Shown: positions 9,602 to 17,541 of the stretch, one piece after another
Layout of the letters: the number at the start of each line of letters is the position of its first letter
How positions within the stretch are numbered: the first letter of the stretch is position 1
Assembly: GCA_012840135.1 (NCBI GenBank)
Contig: DUMA01000022.1
Coordinates: 248,001-312,000 of the forward strand
Source of the DNA: Thermoanaerobacterales bacterium
Lineage (GTDB): Bacteria; Bacillota; Thermosediminibacteria; Thermosediminibacterales; Tepidanaerobacteraceae
Reading direction: 5' to 3'
Length of the DNA stretch: 64,000 nucleotides
Translations under genes and position numbers: made by a program
Notes under the pieces: generated by a model
Seen by the model: only the letters and a program-made list of their open reading frames with translations
Told to the model about the DNA's origin: nothing
The model's database searches: none

Positions 9602-9707
9602 TTTTTTGTTGATAATATTAATGTAACAAGCTTTCCCCATAAGCTCTTCCTCCGGTTTCTCCTCTCCCAATGTCGGCAGTTCTGCTGCCGACATTTAAAT
9701 TTTTTTT
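9602..9707 (+). ncRNA. Candidate C-rich small regulatory RNA
   Basis: No open frame is present, but the plus strand has a TATAAT at 9590-9595 (poor -35), then a small hairpin AGCTT-TCCCCAT-AAGCT with UCCCC in its loop. A pyrimidine-rich stretch (9645-9668) with CUUCCUCC and CUCCUCUCCC follows, and the transcript would end at a strong terminator (9669-9695, 11-bp stem, then T8). Such C-rich segments can pair with Shine-Dalgarno sequences, as in Firmicutes sRNAs of the RsaE/RoxS or FsrA type. The transcript is inferred, not shown; homology to a named sRNA is not claimed. Confidence 0.45.
9669..9707 (+). terminator. Plus-strand intrinsic terminator of the sRNA candidate
   Basis: Perfect 11-bp stem AATGTCGGCAG / CTGCCGACATT with a 5-nt loop, followed on the plus strand by TTAAATTTTTTTT. 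On the minus strand the hairpin is followed by G/A-rich sequence, so it can only terminate plus-strand transcription, although both flanking genes are on the minus strand. Confidence 0.75.
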
Positions 9708-9725
9708 GAAAAATAGTGCCATGTT

Positions 9726-9762
9726 AAAAAGAACAGACTCATTTCTGAGTCTGTTCTTTTTT
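9726..9762 (-). terminator. Terminator of the SASP gene (bidirectional)
   Basis: Long near-perfect hairpin (AAAAAGAACAGACTCA paired with TGAGTCTGTTCTTTTT) ending in T-runs on both strands, 15 nt after the SASP stop codon. Confidence 0.85.
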
Positions 9763-9777
9763 AAAATCTATTTTATT

Positions 9778-10002
9778 TTATTGAGTTGTGCCTCCACCAC
9801 TCAAACGCCTTTCGTAGTCTTCAATCATCCTTCTTACCATGTGGCCGCCAACAGCACCACAATCTCTCGAGGAGTAATTGCCCCAGTAGCCGTCAGCAGG
9901 AGCAGTTATACCAACTTCCCTTGCAATTTCTGATTTAAACTGCTCCATTGCCTTATTGGCTTCAGGAATTACTAGCTTATTTCTCTTTTGACCCAATGCC
10001 AT
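9778..10002 (-). CDS. Alpha/beta-type small acid-soluble spore protein
   Basis: 74 aa, typical length. It contains both family blocks: the germination-protease site (FKSEIAREVGI) and the DNA-binding region GYWGNYSSRDCGAVGGHMV with MIEDYE. These proteins coat and protect spore DNA in the forespore and are degraded by GPR at germination. ATG at 10002 has AAAGGAGG 8 nt upstream; the GTG 9 nt earlier overlaps the ribosome-binding site. It is monocistronic with its own terminator. Confidence 0.95.
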   Translation of the reverse strand: MALGQKRNKLVIPEANKAMEQFKSEIAREVGITAPADGYWGNYSSRDCGAVGGHMVRRMIEDYERRLSGGGTTQ

Positions 10003-10031
10003 TTTTGTCACCTCCTTTACTATCGTACTTA

Positions 10032-10060
10032 TAATATAACCCGTGCAAAAGTCTATATAC
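10032..10060 (-). promoter_or_regulatory. Possible SigG-type promoter of the SASP gene
   Basis: On the minus strand GTATAT (10060-10055) and, 16 bp later, TATATTA (10038-10032) resemble the SigG pattern (GNATA and CATNNTA) at a suitable distance from the SASP start. The -10 lacks the usual C, so the call rests mainly on gene identity. Confidence 0.35.
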
Positions 10061-10102
10061 TAGAACAATATCCCTTTCAAGCCAATCAGTGCATTTAAAA
10101 TA

Positions 10103-12136
10103 TTATAAAATTTTTATTTTTTCATTAAGTTCTTCGGCAAGGTCTTTATACTCCGGAAGCAGCAGATAGCCTTTTTCTGTTATTTCTGAGGCAAGCTGCT
10201 TTATACTTTCAAGCATTTTAACATCCCTTACAAGATTTGCAAGCTTGAACTCAAAAAAGCCATGCTGCCTGACTCCAAGGAATTCTCCGGGACCCCTCAT
10301 CTCAAGATCCATTTGAGATATTTCAAAACCGTCATGGCTTTTCATCAAATATTTAAGGCGAGCTCTGGCATTTTCGTCTTTCGAATCGGATAATAGAATA
10401 CAGTAAGATTTTAATTGGCTCCTGCCAACCCGACCTCTTAGCTGGTGCAGTTGAGCCATGCCAAACCTTTCAGCGTTTTCCACAATAATTAGTGTGGCGC
10501 ATGGGACATCCACTCCCACTTCAACGACGGTAGTGGCGACCAGCACTTGAACTTTTCTTGAAAGAAATTCTTTTAAAATTCTATCTTTATCGTCACTTTT
10601 CATTTTTCCATGCAGAACCCCGATTTTTAATGCTGGGTATTCTTTTTTAAGCTGTGCACCCAGGTCTTCCACGTTTGAAACATTCAGATCGTTTTCTTCT
10701 ACAGCGGGGCACACAACAAATACCTGATGACCTTTTTCAACTTCCTGAGCCATAAAATCGTAAACTCGCTTCCTCATATCGTTTCCCGCTACATATGTAT
10801 CAACTTTTTGTCGCCCCGGAGGTACAGTATCTATAATAGAAATGTCCAGGTCGCTGTACAATACCATAGCCAGAGTTCTGGGAATGGGTGTGGCGCTCAT
10901 TACAAGTATATCGGGGTGATGTCCCTTTTTTATCAACTCCTGCCGTTGTTTTACGCCAAACCTGTGTTGTTCGTCGGTTATTACCATTCCTAGTTTATAA
11001 AACTCCACATCCTGCTGGATTATGGCATGAGTCCCTACAATAACATCAGTGCTGCCTTTTTTTAAATCCTCAAGGATTCGGTCCCTTTCGGCCCTGGGTA
11101 TCCCACCTTTTAATATGTCCACTTTTATTCCATGGTAACTCAAGAATTTTTTCAAAGTTCGAAAATGCTGCTCTGCCAGGATTTCGGTGGGGGCCATAAA
11201 AGCACCCTGCAGACCGTTTTTCACAGCCAAATACAATGCGATACCTGCAACTACGGTCTTGCCCGAACCCACATCGCCCTGTACGAGCCTGTTCATATTA
11301 TGCTCGCTTTTTAAATCGCTTATTATATCCCCGATAACCCTCTCCTGCCCTGATGTAAGTGTAAACGGCAAGGTAGATAAAAAAGGTTTTATATCAAAAT
11401 TGACATATGTATTTATTCTTTTGTCACCGATAAACTCTCGCCGGATTATTGCCATAGCCAGTTGAAACAGTAGGAGTTCCTCAAAAATAAGCCTGGTACG
11501 GGCTCTCTCAAGCATTTTAAAGCTTTCAGGAAAGTGTATATTATTCAAAGCCTCTTTTCTGGAAATCAAATTGAATCTTTTTATAATGTCTCCGGGTAAG
11601 ATTTCACGTATTTCTGAAATTTCAATTAGCGCATTTTTCACGACCTGCCTCAAGACTTTTTGAGAAAGCCCTTTTGTAAGAGGGTATATGGGACTTATTT
11701 TATCGATTACAATGGGATTATTTTTATCAAATTTTTGCCATTCGGGGCTTATTATTTCATATTCTCCATAATTCCTCCTAACTTTGCCTATCAATAGTAG
11801 CCTGTCTCCTCGACGAAAACTTCTGCTAATATACGGCTGGTTAAAAAAAACCGCATGGCCATTGTTTTTCCCGTCGAATACAGGAACCAGTGTAATTCTG
11901 ATTTGCGATTTTGCTCTTTTTTCTACGGCCGAGTCTTTTACTATACACGGAAAGACACCAATTTTTTCCTCGCTGCCCTGTGAAAATTTCAAAGGCGTAA
12001 GATCCAAATAGTCTCGGGGGAAAAAAAATAAAACATCCTCAATGGTTTTAATTCCTAGCCTGTTCAATAATTTGGCTCTTGCTGGTCCTACGCCTTTTAT
12101 ATTTTTTATCTCTGATGACAAATACAAAAGGACCAC
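10103..12136 (-). CDS. recG: ATP-dependent DNA helicase RecG
   Basis: 677 aa. N-terminal helix-hairpin-helix-like start (SSEIKNIKGVGPARAKLLNRLG), OB/wedge domain, Walker A GDVGSGKTVVAG, DEQHRFGV box, motif III SATPIPRTLAM, and motif VI QLRGRVGRS. RecG remodels stalled replication forks and Holliday junctions. Start at GTG 12136 is uncertain; a TTG at 12127 has GGGGTGG just upstream. Last gene of the yloU-fakA-recG operon. Confidence 0.95.
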   Translation of the reverse strand: MVLLYLSSEIKNIKGVGPARAKLLNRLGIKTIEDVLFFFPRDYLDLTPLKFSQGSEEKIGVFPCIVKDSAVEKRAKSQIRITLVPVFDGKNNGHAVFFNQPYISRSFRRGDRLLLIGKVRRNYGEYEIISPEWQKFDKNNPIVIDKISPIYPLTKGLSQKVLRQVVKNALIEISEIREILPGDIIKRFNLISRKEALNNIHFPESFKMLERARTRLIFEELLLFQLAMAIIRREFIGDKRINTYVNFDIKPFLSTLPFTLTSGQERVIGDIISDLKSEHNMNRLVQGDVGSGKTVVAGIALYLAVKNGLQGAFMAPTEILAEQHFRTLKKFLSYHGIKVDILKGGIPRAERDRILEDLKKGSTDVIVGTHAIIQQDVEFYKLGMVITDEQHRFGVKQRQELIKKGHHPDILVMSATPIPRTLAMVLYSDLDISIIDTVPPGRQKVDTYVAGNDMRKRVYDFMAQEVEKGHQVFVVCPAVEENDLNVSNVEDLGAQLKKEYPALKIGVLHGKMKSDDKDRILKEFLSRKVQVLVATTVVEVGVDVPCATLIIVENAERFGMAQLHQLRGRVGRSQLKSYCILLSDSKDENARARLKYLMKSHDGFEISQMDLEMRGPGEFLGVRQHGFFEFKLANLVRDVKMLESIKQLASEITEKGYLLLPEYKDLAEELNEKIKIL

Positions 12137-12145
12137 CCCGCCTAT

Positions 12146-13801
12146 CTACTCCACGGAAACAATATAAAAGTAAAGGCTCTGTCCTCCTTCATAGCTTTCG
12201 ACGTCAAAATTCGCATATTTTGCGGAAAGCTCAGCACTTATATCCTGCATGGAGGATGCATCTACACCCTGCCCGTAATATATAGTGATTATTCCGGATT
12301 CCCTACCTCTGACCATTTCGTCTATCAAGACCATCAATACTTTTTCTTTATCTTTTTCTACCACTGCCAGCTGGCCATCCTTCAGGCCGATTACATCCCC
12401 CTCCTTTATACTCGTCCCATTCCACTGTGAATCTCTAACGGCATAAGTGACTTCGCCAGTCACAACATTCTTAATGTTTTGACTCATGCCTGCCAGATTA
12501 TCTTCTATAGAAAGCATTGGGTTAAAAGCCAGAAGGGCCGCAATCCCCTGAGGTACCGATCTGGTGGGAAGCACATAAATGTTCTTTTTACTTATCAATT
12601 TTACCTGTTCGGCAGTCATAATGATATTTTTATTGTTGGGGAGTATTATAACATTTTCAAAGGGCTCTTTTTCTATGGCCGACAAAATATTTTCGGTGCT
12701 GGGATTCATGGTCTGTCCACCTTCAATCACATCATCGGCTCCGAGACTAATAAAAATGTCCTTTAACCCCTGACCCTGAGAAACTGCCACAATACCTGTT
12801 TTCTTTTCAATATTTTCAGCCCGGGGTAAATTCTCTACATTGTATGAAACATCTTTTGTCTGCTCTTTAATTAGCTCGCGGTGCTGAATTTTCATATTAT
12901 CCACCTTGATATTAGACAGTTCTCCCCATTTCAGGGCTGTTTCCATAACCTGCCCGGGATGATTTGAATGAATATGTATCTTTACTATATCATCCATTCC
13001 CGTAACTATAATAGAGTCGCCTAGCTCTGAAAGTTGCTTTTTGAGTAAATCCAGATCTATGTCCCTGCCTCTGACAAAAAGTTCGGTGCAATAAGTAAAT
13101 TTAATCGTATTTTCTTCATCGTTGAATTCAAACGCATCAGATCTTTCCTCTTTTTGTCCTGCAACACTTGTAATTATATCAGGATTTTCAAAGGCCTCCA
13201 GAAATCCCTGCATTAAATAAATGAGACCTTTTCCACCTGCATCCACGACCTTTGCTTCTTTCAATACCTTTAGCATTTCGGGGGTTTTAGCCAGAATCTT
13301 TTCGCTGTAACTCAATGCATCGCTTAAAACCTTTTCAATATCATCGATTTTTCTGGAATCGACCAGCATTTTATCGGCCATCTCTCTTGCCACCGTTAAA
13401 ATCGTCCCCTCTACGGGACGCATAACCGCCCTGTAAGCCGAATCCACGCCGTTTTTAAAAGCCTGGGCAAATTCAAGGGATGATATACTTTGTTTACTGG
13501 CAGATATGCTTTGAGAAAAACCCCTGAAAAGCTGTGAAAGGATGACTCCGGAGTTTCCCCTGGCTCCCATCAGCGAGCCCCAGGCCACTGCATCCACTAC
13601 CTTTTTTAACTCATCAGACTGAAGTTTTTGCAGTTCCTCAGAAGCCTGGTCCATAGTGAGGGACATATTTGTACCGGTGTCTCCATCGGGAACTGGAAAA
13701 ACATTCAATGCATCCACTACTTTTTTATTTTGTCTTAAAACATATGCTGCACGTAAAAACGCTTTTTTTAACAGGCTTCCATCTACTCTTTTATAGCTCA
13801 A
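12146..13801 (-). CDS. fakA: DAK2/DegV-fused fatty acid kinase-like protein (YloV/FakA)
   Basis: 551 aa. The N-terminal DhaL-type domain carries the ATP/Mg site NVFPVPDGDTGTNMSLT (about residues 34-50) and GARGNSGVILSQLFRGF. The C-terminal region (IIVTGMDDIVKIHIHSNHPG and later) matches the YloV/FakA family. FakA phosphorylates fatty acids bound to FakB (DegV) proteins for phospholipid synthesis; no fakB is seen here, so the substrate is inferred. Start TTG at 13801 with GGGAGG 9 nt upstream. It is directly downstream of yloU, as in most Firmicutes. Confidence 0.9.
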   Translation of the reverse strand: MSYKRVDGSLLKKAFLRAAYVLRQNKKVVDALNVFPVPDGDTGTNMSLTMDQASEELQKLQSDELKKVVDAVAWGSLMGARGNSGVILSQLFRGFSQSISASKQSISSLEFAQAFKNGVDSAYRAVMRPVEGTILTVAREMADKMLVDSRKIDDIEKVLSDALSYSEKILAKTPEMLKVLKEAKVVDAGGKGLIYLMQGFLEAFENPDIITSVAGQKEERSDAFEFNDEENTIKFTYCTELFVRGRDIDLDLLKKQLSELGDSIIVTGMDDIVKIHIHSNHPGQVMETALKWGELSNIKVDNMKIQHRELIKEQTKDVSYNVENLPRAENIEKKTGIVAVSQGQGLKDIFISLGADDVIEGGQTMNPSTENILSAIEKEPFENVIILPNNKNIIMTAEQVKLISKKNIYVLPTRSVPQGIAALLAFNPMLSIEDNLAGMSQNIKNVVTGEVTYAVRDSQWNGTSIKEGDVIGLKDGQLAVVEKDKEKVLMVLIDEMVRGRESGIITIYYGQGVDASSMQDISAELSAKYANFDVESYEGGQSLYFYIVSVE

Positions 13802-13819
13802 AACTAAAAACCTCCCAGT

Positions 13820-14173
13820 TTACTTAATCCTTATTCCCTGAACTACTACATTTATCTTATCGGGGCTGAAACCCAGTATGTTTCTCAAGTTAAAATGTAC
13901 CTTTTCAATGACATTACTGGCAACTTCACTTATTTTGGTACCATATTGAACTATTATATATAAATCAATTACCAGTATGTCATCGGTCAGTTGTACTTCT
14001 ACTCCTTTGCCCAGATTTTCCCTTCCCAAAAGCTCTGTTATACCGTCACTCATTTTGCGGGACACCATGCCAACAAGACCGTAACACTCCATGGCTGCAT
14101 TGCCTGCCAGGAGAGCAATTACTTCCTTTGATATCTCAATTTCTCCCAGATTATTTTTTATAATATTTTTCAA
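13820..14173 (-). CDS. yloU: Asp23/Gls24 family envelope stress protein (YloU)
   Basis: 117 aa Asp23-domain protein, beginning LGEIEISKEVIALLAGNAAMECYGLVGM and containing VIDLYIIVQYGTKISEVASNV. The family is membrane- or envelope-associated and stress-related; for the YloU subgroup the role is not established, but its coupling to fakA is highly conserved. Start TTG at 14173 with GGGAGG 7 nt upstream. First gene of the yloU-fakA-recG operon, divergent from rpmB. Confidence 0.9.
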   Translation of the reverse strand: MKNIIKNNLGEIEISKEVIALLAGNAAMECYGLVGMVSRKMSDGITELLGRENLGKGVEVQLTDDILVIDLYIIVQYGTKISEVASNVIEKVHFNLRNILGFSPDKINVVVQGIRIK

Positions 14174-14225
14174 GTTGGTACCTCCCTTCTTTTAAAAAAA
14201 TCGAAAACCTTGCTTTACACCTATT

Positions 14226-14254
14226 ATAATACATTATTAACTTTTTTTTAACAA
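14226..14254 (-). promoter_or_regulatory. SigA promoter of yloU-fakA-recG
   Basis: TTGTTA (14254-14249), 17 bp, TATTAT (14231-14226) on the minus strand, about 50 bp before yloU. It is back-to-back with the rpmB promoter. Confidence 0.65.
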
Positions 14255-14267
14255 CTTAATTCATTTA

Positions 14268-14296
14268 TTGCAGAGCTTTTATTTATATGGTAAAAT
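14268..14296 (+). promoter_or_regulatory. SigA promoter of rpmB
   Basis: TTGCAG (14268-14273), 17 bp, TAAAAT (14291-14296), about 28 bp before the rpmB start. Good match for a strong ribosomal-protein promoter. Confidence 0.75.
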
Positions 14297-14324
14297 AGCT
14301 TTGTATGTAAAGGAGGTGCAAAAA

Positions 14325-14513
14325 GTGGCAAAGTGCGAGATCTGCGGTAAACTACCCAGAAAAGGTATCCAGCTCAGCCATTCCCATATAAGGTCTAAGA
14401 GGGTTTGGGCCCCTAATATCCGCCGTGTAAAGGTAAATGTCAACGGCACCACTAAAAGAATAAATATCTGTACAAGATGTCTTCGGTCCGGAAAGGTCCA
14501 GAGAGCTCAATAA
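14325..14513 (+). CDS. rpmB: 50S ribosomal protein L28
   Basis: 62 aa. VAKCEICGKLPRKGIQLSHSH at the start and NICTRCLRSGKV at the end give two CxxC pairs (zinc-binding form of L28). GTG at 14325 is chosen because AAAGGAGGTG is properly spaced; the open frame extends upstream through the promoter, which rules out the longer version. It stands alone on the plus strand and shares a terminator with spoVM. Confidence 0.96.
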   Translation: MAKCEICGKLPRKGIQLSHSHIRSKRVWAPNIRRVKVNVNGTTKRINICTRCLRSGKVQRAQ

Positions 14514-14517
14514 AATT

Positions 14518-14547
14518 AGCGTGCATTTCCAGCACGCTTTATTTTTA
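14518..14547. terminator. Bidirectional terminator between rpmB and spoVM
   Basis: Stem AGCGTGC / GCACGCT with a 7-nt loop. On the plus strand TTTATTTTTATT follows; on the minus strand AATTTTATT follows. It closes rpmB and, from the other side, spoVM, whose stop codon (14545-14547) lies at its edge. Confidence 0.75.
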
Positions 14548-14628
14548 TTCTTTATGGCCGAACAAACCAAATATTTTTTTAATTACCCGACCTATGCCTT
14601 TGGGTAATTTCAAAACATAGATGCGCAT
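14545..14628 (-). CDS. spoVM: Stage V sporulation protein M (membrane-curvature peptide)
   Basis: 27 aa, very short. The peptide starts MRIYVLKLPKGIGR and ends IFGLFGHKE, closely paralleling B. subtilis SpoVM (26 aa, starts MKFYTIKLPKFLGG): an amphipathic helix with the KLPK element. SpoVM sits on the convex outer forespore membrane and anchors SpoIVA, whose gene is also in this window (41.5 kb). GGGGG lies 7 nt before ATG. Position next to rpmB matches Bacillus (rpmB-spoVM-thiN-rpe). Probably cotranscribed with the small membrane protein just upstream. Confidence 0.88.
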   Translation of the reverse strand: MRIYVLKLPKGIGRVIKKIFGLFGHKE

Positions 14629-14641
14629 ACGTCTTCCCCCT

Positions 14642-14788
14642 TTACCGATTGGTGGTAAAAAGCATCCATCCAAACCAAATCAAAAACCCGCCCAAAACCA
14701 TCATCCATATCCATGAAGGTAAGCTTAAAATCAGAATTGCCACTCCCGATACGGCCGCTACAATTGCCATTATCTTCTTAAAATCCAT
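14642..14788 (-). CDS. Small two-helix membrane protein upstream of spoVM
   Basis: 48 aa, not recognised. After MDFKK come two hydrophobic helices (IMAIVAAVSGVAILILSL and IWMMVLGGFLIWFGWMLF) separated by PSW, then a short TTNR tail. ATG at 14788 has GGAG 4 nt upstream; the frame could extend 14 codons to 14830, but that part is Gly-rich and unlike a signal. Its stop is 13 nt before the spoVM start, so the two are likely one transcript, after the rpe terminator. A SpoVM-related spore role is only an inference from position. Confidence 0.6.
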   Translation of the reverse strand: MDFKKIMAIVAAVSGVAILILSLPSWIWMMVLGGFLIWFGWMLFTTNR

Positions 14789-14863
14789 TCTTCTCCACAC
14801 ATCGCCACCCCCGATCCCGCAAATCCTCATATAATATTATATTCGCCATCATTTATTTCTGAC

Positions 14864-14889
14864 ACAAAAAAACCCCTCGAGGAGGGGTT
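14864..14889 (-). terminator. Terminator of the prkC-rpe operon end
   Basis: On the minus strand AACCCCTC-CTC-GAGGGGTT followed by seven T, beginning at the rpe stop codon. It ends the long yicC-to-rpe transcript. Confidence 0.85.
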
Positions 14890-15535
14890 ATTTTTCTTTC
14901 ATATGCCGTATAACTTGCGATGGATCCGGCGCGTTATATATAGCAGAACCTGCCACCAGAATATCAGCTCCGGCTTCTGCGATCTCTTTTGCATTTTTTT
15001 CGTTTATGCCCCCATCCACTTCCACAGGAATTGCGAGATTCATGGATTTCATCATGTTCTTCAGGGCTTTAATCTTTTCCTTCATTTGAGGAATAAATGC
15101 CTGGCCTCCAAATCCAGGGTTAACGCTCATTATCAGTACCATACCTGCCTGATCCAAAATATACTCCAGATTCTGCAGTGGCGTGCCAGGATTTAATGCA
15201 ACGCCAGGGATAACTCCTTTGCTTCTAATATAGCTCAACAGTCTATGAACATGAACGCTGGCCTCTATATGGACAGTGAGTATTTGGGCTCCGGCTTTTA
15301 TATATTCATCAATATAATTTTCCGGATTTTCAATCATCAGATGAACATCGAAGGGCAGAGAAGTCCTGCCTTTCAGGTGCGAGATAACAGGAGGCCCTAT
15401 GGTAAGATTCGGGACAAAATGGCCATCCATAACATCTATGTGTAAAAGATCCGCTCCTGCATCTTCTACCTTCTTGACCTCTTCACCTAAATTAGCAAAA
15501 TCCGCCGATAATATAGAAGGAGCAATTTGAATCAT
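14888..15535 (-). CDS. rpe: Ribulose-phosphate 3-epimerase
   Basis: 215 aa TIM-barrel enzyme interconverting ribulose 5-phosphate and xylulose 5-phosphate in the pentose phosphate pathway. Signatures: IAPSILSADFANLGEE, LHIDVMDGHFVPNLTIGP (metal-binding Asp/His), SVNPGFGGQAFIP and EVDGGINEKNA. It follows prkC after 110 bp. In Bacillus rsgA and thiN lie in this neighbourhood; both are missing here. The transcript ends at the terminator on its stop codon. Confidence 0.96.
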   Translation of the reverse strand: MIQIAPSILSADFANLGEEVKKVEDAGADLLHIDVMDGHFVPNLTIGPPVISHLKGRTSLPFDVHLMIENPENYIDEYIKAGAQILTVHIEASVHVHRLLSYIRSKGVIPGVALNPGTPLQNLEYILDQAGMVLIMSVNPGFGGQAFIPQMKEKIKALKNMMKSMNLAIPVEVDGGINEKNAKEIAEAGADILVAGSAIYNAPDPSQVIRHMKEK

Positions 15536-15645
15536 GGTAAACTGACATCTCCCTTATAAAAATATAAACAAAAAAATTTTTTCAGCTTAAACTCGTCCGC
15601 TGACGGAGCAACCTAAAAGAATAGTGACTTTCTCGATCCGATAAA

Positions 15646-17526
15646 TTAATAGGTTTCTTTTAGCAGCGGTTTATCGTCCAGCCAAACCTCCACATCCATA
15701 ACCCCTGCTCCTTCAACGGGAATTATTAAGGGGCTATCCTCAGGGGTGTGCTTTTTGCTGTATACCAGTCGGTTTTCGCCCCGGTCATCCGATATTATGA
15801 CCTTAATGGTAAACTCGGAGGGCTGTGAAGGCAGTGGTATGTTTAGATTAAACTTTTTTATCTTTAAAGGACCGCTGCTCACAACGAGATCTACGGTCCC
15901 CTCCGGGCCTATGAGATCTCCGGGCTTGGGGTTCTGTTCCATAACCGTGTTCTCAGGAACTGCATCACTTGCTTTTTTGGTTATGGTTCCTATCTGCAGT
16001 TTCTGTTCTTCCAGCAGTTTTTTGGCATCATCAAGGGTCTTACCTATCAATACAGGTGTATTTGACTGTTTTATTTCGGGTCCGAGGCTCACGGTGAAAT
16101 TTATGGCGGTTTTCTCAGGAAGCAGAAGGTCCGCCCTGGGGTTTTGATCGATTATAACGCCTTCCGGATACTCTTCGGAATATTCTCTGGTAATGCTTCC
16201 CACTGTAAACCCACTATTTGTAAGCGCAGCAACGCCCTCCTGTTCGCTGAAGCCTATTATTCTGGGAACCCTGTTGGTCTTCGGACCCTGGCTAATTACT
16301 AGATTTATGGGAGGATGATTCACCTTGATGGTTTCTCCACCCTTTGGGTCCTGGTCGATTACCTGACCCGCAGGCGCTTTGTCAAATACCCTGTCTGCTG
16401 TATATTTGAGATTCTGTTGTACAAGTTTATTTATAGCATCTTCTTCATTTAAGCCCACGACATTGGGAACGGTGACTTCAGGCACCTCAAAGTATTTTCG
16501 GGCCAGGGCGGCACCGAGGTAAGAAAAAGCGCCAAACAATGTTACTGTTAATAAAACTACGGCTAAATTTCTCAATATGGATGGTTTCCTGGTTTTCCGT
16601 GCAGCGGAGCCGGGATTTTTGGGGAAAGTTTTTGAAAATTGCTCTTTTTGAATATTGTTCAGAACCATCGTCCGCTCTAGTTCATACGGCTTAAAGTTTA
16701 CAATATTGGAGTGGCGGGAAATGTCGTTTAACTCTTGCTTCAGTTCTGAAGCGCTCTGAAATCTTTCCTCCGGTGCTTTTGCCATGCATTTTTCTACAAT
16801 GTTTTCCAATTCCTCGGGAAAACCTGGTATTATATCAGAAATAGGCACGGGTCTTTCCTGTATTTGCTTTAATGCCACGGCTACAGGGGTCTGACCCTCA
16901 AAGGGAAGCCTGCCGGTCAGGGCTTCGTACATCACAACACCCAGGGAGTATATATCGGAGCGTTCATCCACCTCATCGCTTCTTGCCTGTTCTGGTGAAA
17001 AATAATGAACGGAACCGAACACGCTGCCTGTATTTGTGATCGTAGTGTCAGTAGCTGCCCTGGCAATGCCAAAATCAGCCACCTTTACTCTTCCCTCCGG
17101 CGTAATAATTATGTTGTGTGATTTTATATCCCGATGTATTATCTTGTTTTTATGGGCACACTCTAGTGCATCGCAAATCTGCTTTCCTATCTCGATGACT
17201 TCCATGGGTGGTACGGGGGCTTTCAATCTAATAAGTTCCTTCAATGTCTTCCCTTCGATGTATTCCATTACGATATAGTAAAGCCCATCTTGCTGACCCA
17301 CATCATAAATATTTACGATATTTGGATGAGATAGGCTGGCTGCAGCCTGAGCCTCCCTTCTAAACCTCCTGACGAAATCGGCATCTCCCGCAAACTCGGG
17401 ACGCAAAACCTTTATGGATACTATTCGATTCAGCAGAGTATCGCGGGCTTTATATACTACCGCCATCCCTCCGCCACCAATTTCTTCAAGAATTGTATAT
17501 CTATTCCCAAGGGTTTTTTCAATCAT
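15646..17526 (-). CDS. prkC: PASTA-domain Ser/Thr protein kinase PrkC
   Basis: 626 aa. N-terminal Hanks-type kinase: glycine loop GGGGMAVVYKA, catalytic HRDIKSHNIII, DFGIARA and the SPEQARSDEVDERSDIYSLG region. One transmembrane helix near residue 325 (LAVVLLTVTLFGAFSYLG) is followed by three extracellular PASTA repeats (about 355-550), each beginning with a VPNVVG- or VPRIIG-like element, and a C-terminal beta-rich tail. PrkC senses muropeptides and controls germination and wall metabolism. ATG at 17526 has GGGGTG 6 nt upstream; longer GTG start possible. It pairs with the upstream PP2C phosphatase. Confidence 0.95.
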   Translation of the reverse strand: MIEKTLGNRYTILEEIGGGGMAVVYKARDTLLNRIVSIKVLRPEFAGDADFVRRFRREAQAAASLSHPNIVNIYDVGQQDGLYYIVMEYIEGKTLKELIRLKAPVPPMEVIEIGKQICDALECAHKNKIIHRDIKSHNIIITPEGRVKVADFGIARAATDTTITNTGSVFGSVHYFSPEQARSDEVDERSDIYSLGVVMYEALTGRLPFEGQTPVAVALKQIQERPVPISDIIPGFPEELENIVEKCMAKAPEERFQSASELKQELNDISRHSNIVNFKPYELERTMVLNNIQKEQFSKTFPKNPGSAARKTRKPSILRNLAVVLLTVTLFGAFSYLGAALARKYFEVPEVTVPNVVGLNEEDAINKLVQQNLKYTADRVFDKAPAGQVIDQDPKGGETIKVNHPPINLVISQGPKTNRVPRIIGFSEQEGVAALTNSGFTVGSITREYSEEYPEGVIIDQNPRADLLLPEKTAINFTVSLGPEIKQSNTPVLIGKTLDDAKKLLEEQKLQIGTITKKASDAVPENTVMEQNPKPGDLIGPEGTVDLVVSSGPLKIKKFNLNIPLPSQPSEFTIKVIISDDRGENRLVYSKKHTPEDSPLIIPVEGAGVMDVEVWLDDKPLLKETY

Positions 17527-17541
17527 GTTCATCACCCCATG

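Noticed and set aside
15536-15645. Terminator between prkC and rpe
   Set aside because: Only a 4-bp stem with mismatched flanks; T-run present but the hairpin is too weak to claim.
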